The notes under the pieces were generated by a model. It had not been told where the DNA came from and ran no database searches. It saw nothing but the letters and a program-made list of their open reading frames with translations. 64,000 nt of DNA from positions 7,051 through 71,050 of the forward strand of contig CAKQQT010000017.1 in the NCBI GenBank assembly GCA_934271235.1. Direction: 5' to 3'. A program made the translations under genes and the position numbers. This document shows positions 8,385-16,319 of this stretch, in pieces. How positions within the stretch are numbered: the first letter of the stretch is position 1; every line of letters begins with the position of its first letter. Source of the stretch: an uncultured Clostridia bacterium (GTDB lineage Bacteria; Bacillota; Clostridia; Peptostreptococcales; Anaerovoracaceae).

Positions 8385-9374
8385 ATGGAATTGAAAAAAA
8401 TGACCTATATGCAGGCGATCCGGCTTGCAATGGAAGAAGAAATGGCCAAAAATGAAAAAGTCATCATCGTCGGACAGGACGTCGGCATCCTTGGAGGCGC
8501 TTACGGCGTGACCGGTGACCTTTATCATAAATTCGGCCCGGACAGAGTCATCGATGCGCCGCTTGCCGAAAACGCGATCGTCGGCTTTGGTATCGGCGCT
8601 GCCATGACAGGCTGGAGACCGATCGTGGAAATTATGAAGATGGACTTCAGTATGGTCTGCATCGACCCGATCTGCAACCATCTGGCAAAATACAGATATA
8701 TGTCCGGCGGACAGATCGAATGTATGCCGGCTGTCGTTCGGACCACCATCGGCGGAGGCACGCGTTCCGGCCCACATCACAGCCAGTCGATCTACGGACT
8801 GTTTGCTTGCTTCCCTGGTCTGAAAGTGGTCGTCGGTTCCACGCCGGATGATATCTACGGTTTATTGAAGTCCGCGATCCGCGACGATGACCCGGTCTTG
8901 GTATGCGAGGAAGCCGCAGCGCTCAGAATGAAGGGCGAAGTCCATGTGGATCCGGATTATGTCGTTCCGATCGGCAAAGCAAAAGTCGTATCCGAAGGTG
9001 ATGACATCACCATCGTCGGCATCGGCACCGCGATCCTCAAAGCGACCAAAGCGTTGGATCAGCTGGAAGCAGCCGGTATCCACGCCAACCTGATCGATTT
9101 AAGATCCTTAAGACCACTGGATCTGGAATCCACGATCGCGTCCGCGAAGAAGACTGGCAAAGTGTTAGTCATCGATGACTTTACCGAAACCTTCGGCATC
9201 ACCGGAGAAATTTCTCATCAGGTGACCGAAAACTGCTTTAACGAACTGAAGATGCCGGTACAGCGACTGACCCTTCCGGATACCATCATCCCGGCTGCAG
9301 GCCCGCTGGAAGACTGGGTATTCCTGTCGGCAGACAAGATCGCTGCAAAAGCAAAAGAAATCGTTGGAAAATAA
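8385..9374 (+). CDS. Thiamine pyrophosphate-dependent dehydrogenase E1, beta subunit
   Basis: A 329-residue transketolase-like beta subunit. It opens with MTYMQAIRLAMEEEM, has the conserved DVGILGGAYGVT segment and DAPLAE, and ends with the transketolase C-domain (LIDLRSLRPLD). It forms a heterotetramer with the alpha subunit encoded 16 bases upstream. AAAGGAGG precedes the ATG. The length is normal for AcoB/PdhB-type chains. Confidence 0.93.
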   Translation: MELKKMTYMQAIRLAMEEEMAKNEKVIIVGQDVGILGGAYGVTGDLYHKFGPDRVIDAPLAENAIVGFGIGAAMTGWRPIVEIMKMDFSMVCIDPICNHLAKYRYMSGGQIECMPAVVRTTIGGGTRSGPHHSQSIYGLFACFPGLKVVVGSTPDDIYGLLKSAIRDDDPVLVCEEAAALRMKGEVHVDPDYVVPIGKAKVVSEGDDITIVGIGTAILKATKALDQLEAAGIHANLIDLRSLRPLDLESTIASAKKTGKVLVIDDFTETFGITGEISHQVTENCFNELKMPVQRLTLPDTIIPAAGPLEDWVFLSADKIAAKAKEIVGK

Positions 9375-9416
9375 AAACAGAAGTTAAAATATCAAAATGC
9401 ATAGGAGGAAATGAAA

Positions 9417-9680
9417 ATGGCACAGGTAGTAAAGATGCCTAAGATGGGCGAAGCAATGGAAGAAGGCCAGATCGTATCTTGGTTAGTAGAAGAAGGCGGA
9501 GAAGTTACAAAGGGCGAACCGTTATTTGAATTAATGACAGATAAGTCCACCATGGAATTCCCTGCACCGGCGTCCGGCGTATTATTAAAGACACTGGTAG
9601 ATCTGGAAGAAGACTATGACTGCGGCACCCCGGTTTGCATCATCGGTGAAGCAGGCGAAGACATCTCCGGCTTAGTATAG
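9417..9680 (+). CDS. Free-standing lipoyl-domain protein
   Basis: An 87-residue protein that is a single biotinyl/lipoyl domain: VVKMPKMGEAMEEG at the start and the lipoylation lysine in LMTDKSTMEF. In most complexes this domain is the N-terminus of E2, but here it is a separate gene 19 bases before the E2 catalytic domain. AGGAGG at 9403-9408 fits the ATG at 9417 better than the one at 9411. It should carry the acyl group between E1 and E2. Confidence 0.9.
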   Translation: MAQVVKMPKMGEAMEEGQIVSWLVEEGGEVTKGEPLFELMTDKSTMEFPAPASGVLLKTLVDLEEDYDCGTPVCIIGEAGEDISGLV

Positions 9681-9699
9681 GCCAAGGAGGCAGCGCGCT

Positions 9700-10401
9700 A
9701 TGAAAGAAATCGCAGAAGTTATGAAATACAAGGGCATGCTGAAGTCCATCGGAAAGAGAATGGAGATCAGCGGCGCTTATCCGATGTCCTATCAGGGCAT
9801 TTATGTTGACGTTACCGATCTGCTGGAATTCCGTAAGAAGATCAATGCAGAAAGAAACGTGAAACTGACCGTCAATGACTATATCGTAAAGGCTGCCAGC
9901 ATTTCGCTGCAGAGAGTTCCGATCATGAATTCCGCCTTCAACGAAGATATGACGGAGATCCAGTTATACAAGTCATGTAATATCAGTGTTATGACGGCAT
10001 CCGAAAAAGGTCTGGTTGCTCCGGTGCTGAAAGAAACACAGGACAAGAGTATTTTCCAGCTTTCGGAGGAAATGAAAGTACTGATCGAAAAGGCTAACCA
10101 AGGCAAACTGACGATGGAGGACTATTCGGACGGTACCTTTGGCATTACGAATATCGGTAAACTGAATTCTTTTGATTCGGTTCCGCTGCCGATGCCGCCG
10201 GAACCTGCTATTATGACAGCCTGCACCGCAAAGAAGATGCCGGTTGTTCTGGATGACGGCAAAGATACGATCGCAGTTCGTATGATGATGAAACTTGTTA
10301 TCGGTGGTGATCATCGTATTCTTCAGGGCGTTCCGCTGGCCCAGTTTATCAACAGCATGAAAGAATTGCTGGAAAGTCCGGAACAACTGATCGCCGAATA
10401 G
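9700..10401 (+). CDS. 2-oxoacid dehydrogenase E2 catalytic domain, stand-alone, altered active-site motif
   Basis: A 233-residue dihydrolipoamide acyltransferase core (chloramphenicol-acetyltransferase fold). It lacks both the lipoyl domain, which is the preceding gene, and a peripheral-subunit-binding domain. The family signature DHRxxDG reads DHRILQG: the catalytic His (205) is present but the usual Asp is Gln (209). The GTFGITNIG segment of the family is present. CAAGGAGG precedes the start. No E3 (dihydrolipoamide dehydrogenase) gene is found in the window. The transferase may be altered or only structural. Confidence 0.9.
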   Translation: MKEIAEVMKYKGMLKSIGKRMEISGAYPMSYQGIYVDVTDLLEFRKKINAERNVKLTVNDYIVKAASISLQRVPIMNSAFNEDMTEIQLYKSCNISVMTASEKGLVAPVLKETQDKSIFQLSEEMKVLIEKANQGKLTMEDYSDGTFGITNIGKLNSFDSVPLPMPPEPAIMTACTAKKMPVVLDDGKDTIAVRMMMKLVIGGDHRILQGVPLAQFINSMKELLESPEQLIAE

Positions 10402-10411
10402 GCAGATATTA

Positions 10412-10450
10412 CAAAGACTCTCGAAACAAGTGTTTTGGGAGTCTTTTTTT
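10412..10450 (+). terminator. Rho-independent terminator after the E2 gene
   Basis: The stem AAAGACTC/GAGTCTTT runs into a T tract; the ribosome binding site of the next gene lies directly behind it. Confidence 0.85.
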
Positions 10451-10459
10451 GGAGGTTTT

Positions 10460-11245
10460 ATGAAATTATATGTATTAGATTTAGGGCGGATCATTATGGA
10501 AAACGACAACCCGGTCACCAAAGAGGACGGCACGCGGGCCCAGAAGCCGCAGATTCCGATCCACGCATTTTTGATCGATTCTCCGGCCGGATACATCCTC
10601 TTTGACGCGGGCTGTGACCCGCTGGGCATGAAGGGCGCATGGCCGAAAGAAATGTGCGCTAATCCGTTTGTTTACGACGAGAACCAAACATTGGAGAAGC
10701 AATTGGATACAATTTATGTTAAAATGGAAGATGTGCGGTACATCGTGCTTTCGCATCTGCACCTAGATCACGCGGGGGCTGTACACCTGTTCCCGAACGC
10801 AGAAGTCTTCGTAAACAAAACCGAACTGGAAGCAGTCTATGCGGGACACAAAGACGGCAGCATTGATATTTTCCACCAGAAGTCAGACTTTGAGAACTGG
10901 AACCGCGCAAATGTCAACTGGAAGCCGGTCAGCGGCGATCAGAAGCATTTCCTTTGCAATGACATCGACCTGTTGGACCTCGGCAAAGGCCACTCCTTTG
11001 GCATGCTCGCGTTAGCAGTGCACTTAAAAGAAGGATGTAAGATGCTGGTAGCCGACGCGGCTTATTCCGCGGTGCATTATGGTCCGCCGGCCCAGATGGC
11101 AGGCGTCTGCTGCGACGAGGAAGGATACTTCGCGGCGCTGGAAAAGATCCGAGCCTACGCAAAGGAACAGGACGCAGCAGTCCTGTTCGGCCACGATATG
11201 CAGCAGTTCGAAAGTCTGAAAAAAATCCCGGATTACTATGAGTAA
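10460..11245 (+). CDS. Metallo-beta-lactamase-fold hydrolase, N-acyl homoserine lactonase-like
   Basis: A 261-residue protein whose dinuclear metal motif HLHLDH lies at residues 99-104, with further ligands expected at the His of LFGHD and the Asp of MLVADAA. The opening LYVLDLGR and this motif context resemble the AttM/AiiA lactonase family. In this locus it more likely opens a sugar or hydroxy-acid lactone than quenches quorum signals. GGAGGT at 10451-10456 selects the ATG at 10460; an in-frame ATG at 10430 lies in the terminator. It has no close downstream partner. Confidence 0.85.
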   Translation: MKLYVLDLGRIIMENDNPVTKEDGTRAQKPQIPIHAFLIDSPAGYILFDAGCDPLGMKGAWPKEMCANPFVYDENQTLEKQLDTIYVKMEDVRYIVLSHLHLDHAGAVHLFPNAEVFVNKTELEAVYAGHKDGSIDIFHQKSDFENWNRANVNWKPVSGDQKHFLCNDIDLLDLGKGHSFGMLALAVHLKEGCKMLVADAAYSAVHYGPPAQMAGVCCDEEGYFAALEKIRAYAKEQDAAVLFGHDMQQFESLKKIPDYYE

Positions 11246-11359
11246 ACGTTATAGTTTCATATGAGGTTTTTGAATTAGACGAGAGCTCTGGAGAATGATA
11301 AAATACAGACAAAGTTAAGAAACATTTAAGTAGAAAGAAGACTGCTGGGAGGTGCAAAA

Positions 11360-11917
11360 ATGAGTGAGATGAAAAAGACTTCTATGGATTTGATCTTTCA
11401 GGTTTGCGTTTGTGTCTATGACATGGATGAAACACTGGAGAATTGGAAGAAGCTTTTTGATATCGATGAAAGCAGTATTAAGATCAAATACACAGAAGAT
11501 TATTTAAAAAATGATGATTGGAACGGTTTGAACTATAACGAAAAACCGTGCGAATGGTTCAACAAGTTTTGCAGATTCGACCTTGGCGGAGTTGATTTTG
11601 AAATCATTGAACCACTGCAAAAAGAACCGGGAAATCCGTATTCCGACTTCCTGCATGAACACGGTCAAGGGATCCATCATATCGGTGTCAAGCTTGGAGA
11701 CTTGAATCTTTTCAAAGAAAATATGAAGGAGCTTGGATATCCGAGAATGAATTACGCGGAGATGGGACCGGTTCTTTCGGATGGATCAAGAAAAGGCTGC
11801 TTTTTCTACGACCTGAGAGATCGGTTGGGATGCATTCTGGAATGCTGCAGCATGGTAGTCGGACCGTTGGCAGATGATCCGCGTTCCGGAAATCCGAAGG
11901 ACTTTGTAAACAACTAA
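11360..11917 (+). CDS. VOC-fold protein (paralogue 4)
   Basis: A 185-residue VOC protein and the only complete paralogue here with all four glyoxalase-I-like ligands: Gln in IFQVCV, Glu in EIIEPLQ, His in GIHHIG and Glu in CILECC. It therefore looks like the best catalytic candidate of the family in this window. GGGAGGTG precedes the start. It lies 71 bases before the TRAP transporter genes, suggesting its substrate or product is the transported compound. Confidence 0.9.
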   Translation: MSEMKKTSMDLIFQVCVCVYDMDETLENWKKLFDIDESSIKIKYTEDYLKNDDWNGLNYNEKPCEWFNKFCRFDLGGVDFEIIEPLQKEPGNPYSDFLHEHGQGIHHIGVKLGDLNLFKENMKELGYPRMNYAEMGPVLSDGSRKGCFFYDLRDRLGCILECCSMVVGPLADDPRSGNPKDFVNN

Positions 11918-11925
11918 TACGCAAT

Positions 11926-11954
11926 TAACGAAAAGTTTGAGAAGTTCGTTCTTT
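11926..11954 (+). terminator. Weak terminator or attenuator before the TRAP genes
   Basis: A six-base stem AACGAA/TTCGTT followed by CTTTT. It is weak and may allow read-through into the transporter genes. Confidence 0.35.
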
Positions 11955-11988
11955 TAAAACAAAAATGGAAAGGTAATAGGAGAAAAAT

Positions 11989-13038
11989 ATGAAGAAGAAA
12001 ATTTTAGCCGTTTTATTGGCGATGGTCATGATTTTTTCTTTTGTTGGATGCGGAAGCAACGACAATGGTGCAGACAGCGATAAGGTTTACGATTTAAGCT
12101 TTTCTTTGCTGAACGGTGAGAGCAACTTCCAGTCTGTTGCTTGGACAGATTGGGCGAATGCAGTAAATGAAGCGTCTAACGGACGTCTGAACATTAAAAT
12201 GTATTACGACAGCACTTTGGTAGATTCCTCTGCAGAATATCAGCAGCTGCTTGCAGGTGTAGCTGATATTGTTGATGCACATCGTTATGCATCCGATGGA
12301 TTTGTAATCTCTGAAAACTGGAAATGCATCACCTCCGGTATTCCGGCAGATGCAGTTGTAGATTTTTCATATAGACTTTACAATGAAATTCCGGCGATCG
12401 CAGATGAATACAAAGACGTAAAAGTTCTGGCACAGGCATGGAACGGCGGAACCACTTATCAGCTGCTGACAGTCAGCAAGCCGGTACATTCTCCTGCAGA
12501 CATGAAGGGTATGACGATCTGGTGTGAAGCAGACTGGAACGGCTTTATCAAAGCTTGCGGAGCGACTCCGGTAAATGTACCGTTTAACGAAGTATACTCC
12601 GGCTTATCCAAGAACATGTATGACGGCATTATGATCGCAGAAGAAACCTTGCAGTCCTGCAGCTTTGCAGAAGTCTGCAAATACTCCAATCAGCTGAATT
12701 TATCTTATGCATCCGAGCCGGGACATCTGATGAACCTGGACTCCTGGAACGCTTTACCGGAAGATCTGCAGAAGATCATTGACGATCATGCATCTATGGT
12801 TGAAGAAGAACAGATGGCATCTTTTGTGAAGACAACGGAAGAAGCATTCAAATGGGCACAGGAAACCTACGGCGTAGAACGTGTGGAACTGACCGATGAA
12901 GAGGCAGCGGTATTCCTTGAAACAGTAAGAGCGGCGAACATGGAAAAGGCAAAGGAACTTGATGCCAAAGGACTTCCGGGAACAGAAATCGTAGAGTCCT
13001 TAGCGAAGTGGACGGAAGAGTGGAACAGCAACAAGTAA
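11989..13038 (+). CDS. dctP: TRAP transporter substrate-binding lipoprotein (DctP family)
   Basis: A 349-residue exported binding protein. It has a lipoprotein signal peptide ending in FVGC (lipobox Cys near residue 22) and a mature part with DctP-family segments such as GMTIWCEADWN and FNEVYSGLSKNMYDGI. It captures the substrate, usually an organic acid bound through a conserved Arg, outside the membrane and delivers it to DctQ-DctM. Small and large permease genes follow. A hairpin between this gene and dctQ probably raises its expression relative to the permease. Confidence 0.95.
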   Translation: MKKKILAVLLAMVMIFSFVGCGSNDNGADSDKVYDLSFSLLNGESNFQSVAWTDWANAVNEASNGRLNIKMYYDSTLVDSSAEYQQLLAGVADIVDAHRYASDGFVISENWKCITSGIPADAVVDFSYRLYNEIPAIADEYKDVKVLAQAWNGGTTYQLLTVSKPVHSPADMKGMTIWCEADWNGFIKACGATPVNVPFNEVYSGLSKNMYDGIMIAEETLQSCSFAEVCKYSNQLNLSYASEPGHLMNLDSWNALPEDLQKIIDDHASMVEEEQMASFVKTTEEAFKWAQETYGVERVELTDEEAAVFLETVRAANMEKAKELDAKGLPGTEIVESLAKWTEEWNSNK

Positions 13039-13087
13039 AAAAGTATTCTTTGTAAATTAAAAGAGCGAATAGAACAACAGGAAGAAG

Positions 13088-13130
13088 AGGGTGCATTGCA
13101 AAGGTTTTGACAGCCTCTGTGATGCACCCT
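13088..13130 (+). terminator. Hairpin between dctP and dctQ (partial terminator or mRNA-stabilising stem)
   Basis: The perfect nine-base arms AGGGTGCAT/ATGCACCCT enclose 25 bases and lack a strong T tract. Such stems often protect or limit the mRNA so that more binding protein than permease is made. Confidence 0.6.
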
Positions 13131-13163
13131 CGATTGTAGAATTTTTCTAGAGGAGCAGGCAAA

Positions 13164-13823
13164 ATGTATAATATAAAATATGATCGCTGGAAAATAAGGA
13201 TCAGTAATGTGATTGGTGATGGTTCGGCTATCTTTGCCGGGATATTCTTATGTGCAGCGACCTTCTGTATGTTTGTAAATATGATGACCAGAACCTTCTT
13301 GGATTACAATTTCCAGTGGATTTACGACTTCTGCGGATTATGTGCGGCAGGAATCGCATCATATTCCATTCCGTATACAACTTTTATCCGCGGACATTCC
13401 AATATGGATATTATAATCAGCAAATGCAAACCTCGCACGAGAGGTATGAGTGAGGGAATATCCGGAATCATTACACTTGCAGTTATGGTATTTACCATTT
13501 TTGCAGTTACCAAAATCGCAATTATGAAAACGCAAACAATGGAACTTACGACATCGGCACATCTGCCAACGTTTGTTTTTAGATGGTTATATATTATCGG
13601 ACTGGTGCTGACCGTGTTTGCAGCAGCACTGGAAATGATCGATATGTTCAGAGTTGCTTCCGGCAAGAATGTACTTACCACACAGGAAGAACTTGACGCG
13701 TACGAAAACGGAACTCTTACAGGCACGCATATCTTTGAAAGCGATACAGAGAAAGAACTGGAAGCTTTCGAGAAACAACTGGAAGAGAGTGAAGAAGAAA
13801 AAGAAGAAAAGGAGGGAAAATAA
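13164..13823 (+). CDS. dctQ: TRAP transporter small permease (DctQ family)
   Basis: A 219-residue protein with four hydrophobic segments between about residues 17 and 160, then a highly charged Glu/Lys-rich tail. It pairs with the large permease DctM, whose ATG lies directly at the stop codon of this gene. The acidic tail after residue 175 is longer than in many DctQ proteins. Confidence 0.9.
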   Translation: MYNIKYDRWKIRISNVIGDGSAIFAGIFLCAATFCMFVNMMTRTFLDYNFQWIYDFCGLCAAGIASYSIPYTTFIRGHSNMDIIISKCKPRTRGMSEGISGIITLAVMVFTIFAVTKIAIMKTQTMELTTSAHLPTFVFRWLYIIGLVLTVFAAALEMIDMFRVASGKNVLTTQEELDAYENGTLTGTHIFESDTEKELEAFEKQLEESEEEKEEKEGK

Positions 13824-15137
13824 ATGTCATCCGTAACGATTGGTATTTTAGCCCTTGCGTTATTCTTTATCTTAGCATTAATGGGCGTAAAAGTATGCTA
13901 CAGCATGCTGGTAAGTTCGATATTCGGCTTGATTTTATTAAACAGTTTTAAAGGAGCCGTCTCGGTTGTCGGTACAGCCTTGTTCTCCATGATATCCAGC
14001 TATGACTATGCGGTACTTCCGATGTTTGTCCTGATGGCTTCCATCATAACGGAGACCGGCATGGGTACAGACTTATATGCTTCCTGCAGAACCTGGCTCG
14101 GACATATGCACGGCGGACTTTGCATGGCGACCATTATCGCATGTGCGATCTTTGCAGCGGTAACCGCATTCCCGTGGGCATCCATTATGGCAGTCGGCGC
14201 GATCGCACTGCCGGAAATGCAGAGATATCACTACAATAAGAGAATGGCAACCGGTTCCGTTGCAGCAGGATCGGAATTAGGCGATTTGATCCCGCCGTCG
14301 TCGATGTTTATCACATACGGTATGATTTCCGGGACTTCCATCGGTTCTCTGCTGATCGCAGGCATTATTCCGGGAATCGTGATGGCCGCATTATACTGTG
14401 TTGTAATTTTTATCTGGTGCAAGAAAGATCCGGAAGCCGGACCGAGAGGACCAAAAACGACGGCCAGAGAGAAGCTTCTCGCAGTCAAGAACTGTTGGGC
14501 AATCTTAGTGGTGATCATCTTTGCAATGGGCGGCATTTTCCTTGGTGTCTGCACACCGACCGAAGCAGGAGCGTTAGGCGCTGCACTGGCATTTATCATC
14601 GCATGTGCCCAGAGAAGATTGAACTTAAAAGTTTTCAAAAATATCTTGACCAGTACCGCAAAACTGACCGGTATGATTTATATGATCATTTCCTGTGCGA
14701 TGGTTATGAAGCAGATGATCGCACAGTCAGGATTGCCGGGCGCATTGTCAGGCGTCGTTGCATCCATGTCGTTGTCGAAGTACTTATTGATTGCTTTGAT
14801 CTTGATCGTTTACGTAATTTTAGGTATGTTCGTAGAAACGATGTCCATGATTCTTTTGACAGTTGGAATTTTCCTTCCGATTGTCGAATCGGTAGGCTTT
14901 AGTGCAGTATGGTTTGGCGTGATTCTGACCCGTATGGGAGATATCGGCGGTCTGACTCCTCCGATGGGTATGACCTGCTTCTTCTTGAAGGGCATGGTTA
15001 AAGACATGGAACTGTCCGAGGTGTTCAAAGGCGTTGTGCCATTCCTTGCGGCGGATGCATTGGGATTGGTTTTACTGGTCGCATTCCCGCAGCTCTGTGA
15101 ATGGCTTCCGACTATGTTAGGCTATTCCCTGATGTAA
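13824..15137 (+). CDS. dctM: TRAP transporter large permease (DctM family)
   Basis: A 437-residue polytopic membrane protein with the hydrophobic pattern and motifs of the DctM family, such as GSELGDLIPPSSMF and GGLTPPMGM. It is the ion-coupled translocation channel for the substrate captured by DctP. The AGGAGGG binding site lies in the end of dctQ, so the two are translationally coupled. Confidence 0.94.
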   Translation: MSSVTIGILALALFFILALMGVKVCYSMLVSSIFGLILLNSFKGAVSVVGTALFSMISSYDYAVLPMFVLMASIITETGMGTDLYASCRTWLGHMHGGLCMATIIACAIFAAVTAFPWASIMAVGAIALPEMQRYHYNKRMATGSVAAGSELGDLIPPSSMFITYGMISGTSIGSLLIAGIIPGIVMAALYCVVIFIWCKKDPEAGPRGPKTTAREKLLAVKNCWAILVVIIFAMGGIFLGVCTPTEAGALGAALAFIIACAQRRLNLKVFKNILTSTAKLTGMIYMIISCAMVMKQMIAQSGLPGALSGVVASMSLSKYLLIALILIVYVILGMFVETMSMILLTVGIFLPIVESVGFSAVWFGVILTRMGDIGGLTPPMGMTCFFLKGMVKDMELSEVFKGVVPFLAADALGLVLLVAFPQLCEWLPTMLGYSLM

Positions 15138-15176
15138 AACTAAAAATGACAATTATGTAAAGGAGATGGAATCAAA

Positions 15177-16139
15177 ATGAGCAAAATGGTACAGACCGTA
15201 ACCGGCCCGATTTCAACAGAACAATTAGGATCAACCTTGATGCACGAACATATCTACAGTTCCAGCATGGGTATTGCGATACATTATCCGCAGTTTTACA
15301 AAAAGGACATCGATGAATTCGTATGTTCGGAATTAAAGGACCTCAAAAAAGAAGGCTACAGCACGGTTGTTGATGCAACGCCGGTCGGCTTGGGACGTGA
15401 TGTCAGAGCACTGAAGCGTGTCAGCGAGGCTACCGGCATGCAGATCATCGCGACTGCCGGATGGTGGGGTATGGAACCTCCGTACCTTGGCTTATCCACA
15501 GAGGAACAGTGGGCACAGTGTTTCATTGACGATATTACAAAGGGATGTGACGGCACGGACATTAAAGCAGGATTCCTGAAGGCATCTATGGACGATGTTC
15601 CGACCGAATGGACGAAAAAGATCCATCATGCAGTGGGGATCGCCAGCCAGGAAACCGGCGCAAACATCTTCTTGCATACCTATTGCCCGAAAGAAACTCC
15701 GCGGCATCAGTTAGCGCTGTTAAAAGAAGTCGGTACAGATATGAACAAGGTTGTCGTAGATCATCTTCCGGAAACAACCGACCTCGACTTCATCAAATGG
15801 ATTTATGATCAGGGCGCATGGCTGGGGATCGACCGATTCCCAATCATTCTGTTCCCAGGTGAATACGCAGTTCCGACCGAATCCCGCTTCAAATTCATCA
15901 AAGCAATCTTGGATGCAGGCATGGGCGATCGTGTGCTGATCTCCCACGACTACGCACTGACGTCAACACTGTTCGACAACCAGCCGGAAGATGTGCAGGC
16001 ATTCGTGGCAGAAGAGATTCCGTACCGCCTGCTTTTCTTCAAGAAATATGCAATTCCGAAGTTCGCGGAAATGGGCGTGGATCCGGAATACTTATGGAGA
16101 CTCACCTACGAGAATCCGAAGAAGTTCTTCGAAGGCTAA
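15177..16139 (+). CDS. Phosphotriesterase-family metal-dependent hydrolase (probable lactonase)
   Basis: A 320-residue amidohydrolase-superfamily barrel. The HEH metal motif is at residues 23-25, with later ligand-containing segments FLHTY, VDHLPE and ISHDYA. Bacterial members of this family mostly hydrolyse lactones or, more rarely, phosphoesters. The position after a TRAP transporter and in a locus with a second lactonase-like enzyme suggests ring opening of a lactone formed by one of the dehydrogenases. AAAGGAG precedes the start. Confidence 0.88.
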   Translation: MSKMVQTVTGPISTEQLGSTLMHEHIYSSSMGIAIHYPQFYKKDIDEFVCSELKDLKKEGYSTVVDATPVGLGRDVRALKRVSEATGMQIIATAGWWGMEPPYLGLSTEEQWAQCFIDDITKGCDGTDIKAGFLKASMDDVPTEWTKKIHHAVGIASQETGANIFLHTYCPKETPRHQLALLKEVGTDMNKVVVDHLPETTDLDFIKWIYDQGAWLGIDRFPIILFPGEYAVPTESRFKFIKAILDAGMGDRVLISHDYALTSTLFDNQPEDVQAFVAEEIPYRLLFFKKYAIPKFAEMGVDPEYLWRLTYENPKKFFEG

Positions 16140-16166
16140 ACAAACTTAAGAAAATCAAAAAACTGT

Positions 16167-16205
16167 CTGCATCAATGGATAATTTCATTGATGCAGATTT
16201 TTTCA
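16167..16205 (+). terminator. Rho-independent terminator closing the catabolic locus
   Basis: A perfect 11-base stem CTGCATCAATG/CATTGATGCAG runs into a T tract. Confidence 0.92.
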
Positions 16206-16228
16206 TGTTATTTCAGCACACTGCGGAC

Positions 16229-16257
16229 TTGAAATCCGCGGAGAAATATGTTAAGAT
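16229..16257 (+). promoter_or_regulatory. Sigma-A-type promoter for the LtaS-like gene
   Basis: TTGAAA and TAAGAT have a 17-base spacer, 63 bases before the start codon. Confidence 0.45.
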
Positions 16258-16319
16258 TATGCTAAAATCATGTTAAGAGACCAAAGGGATTTGAGATTTG
16301 GGATCGATAAGGGGAAATC

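Noticed and set aside
10460..11245. Quorum-quenching lactonase
   Set aside because: The motif fits AHL lactonases, but the locus is catabolic and the fold covers many lactones and thioesters.
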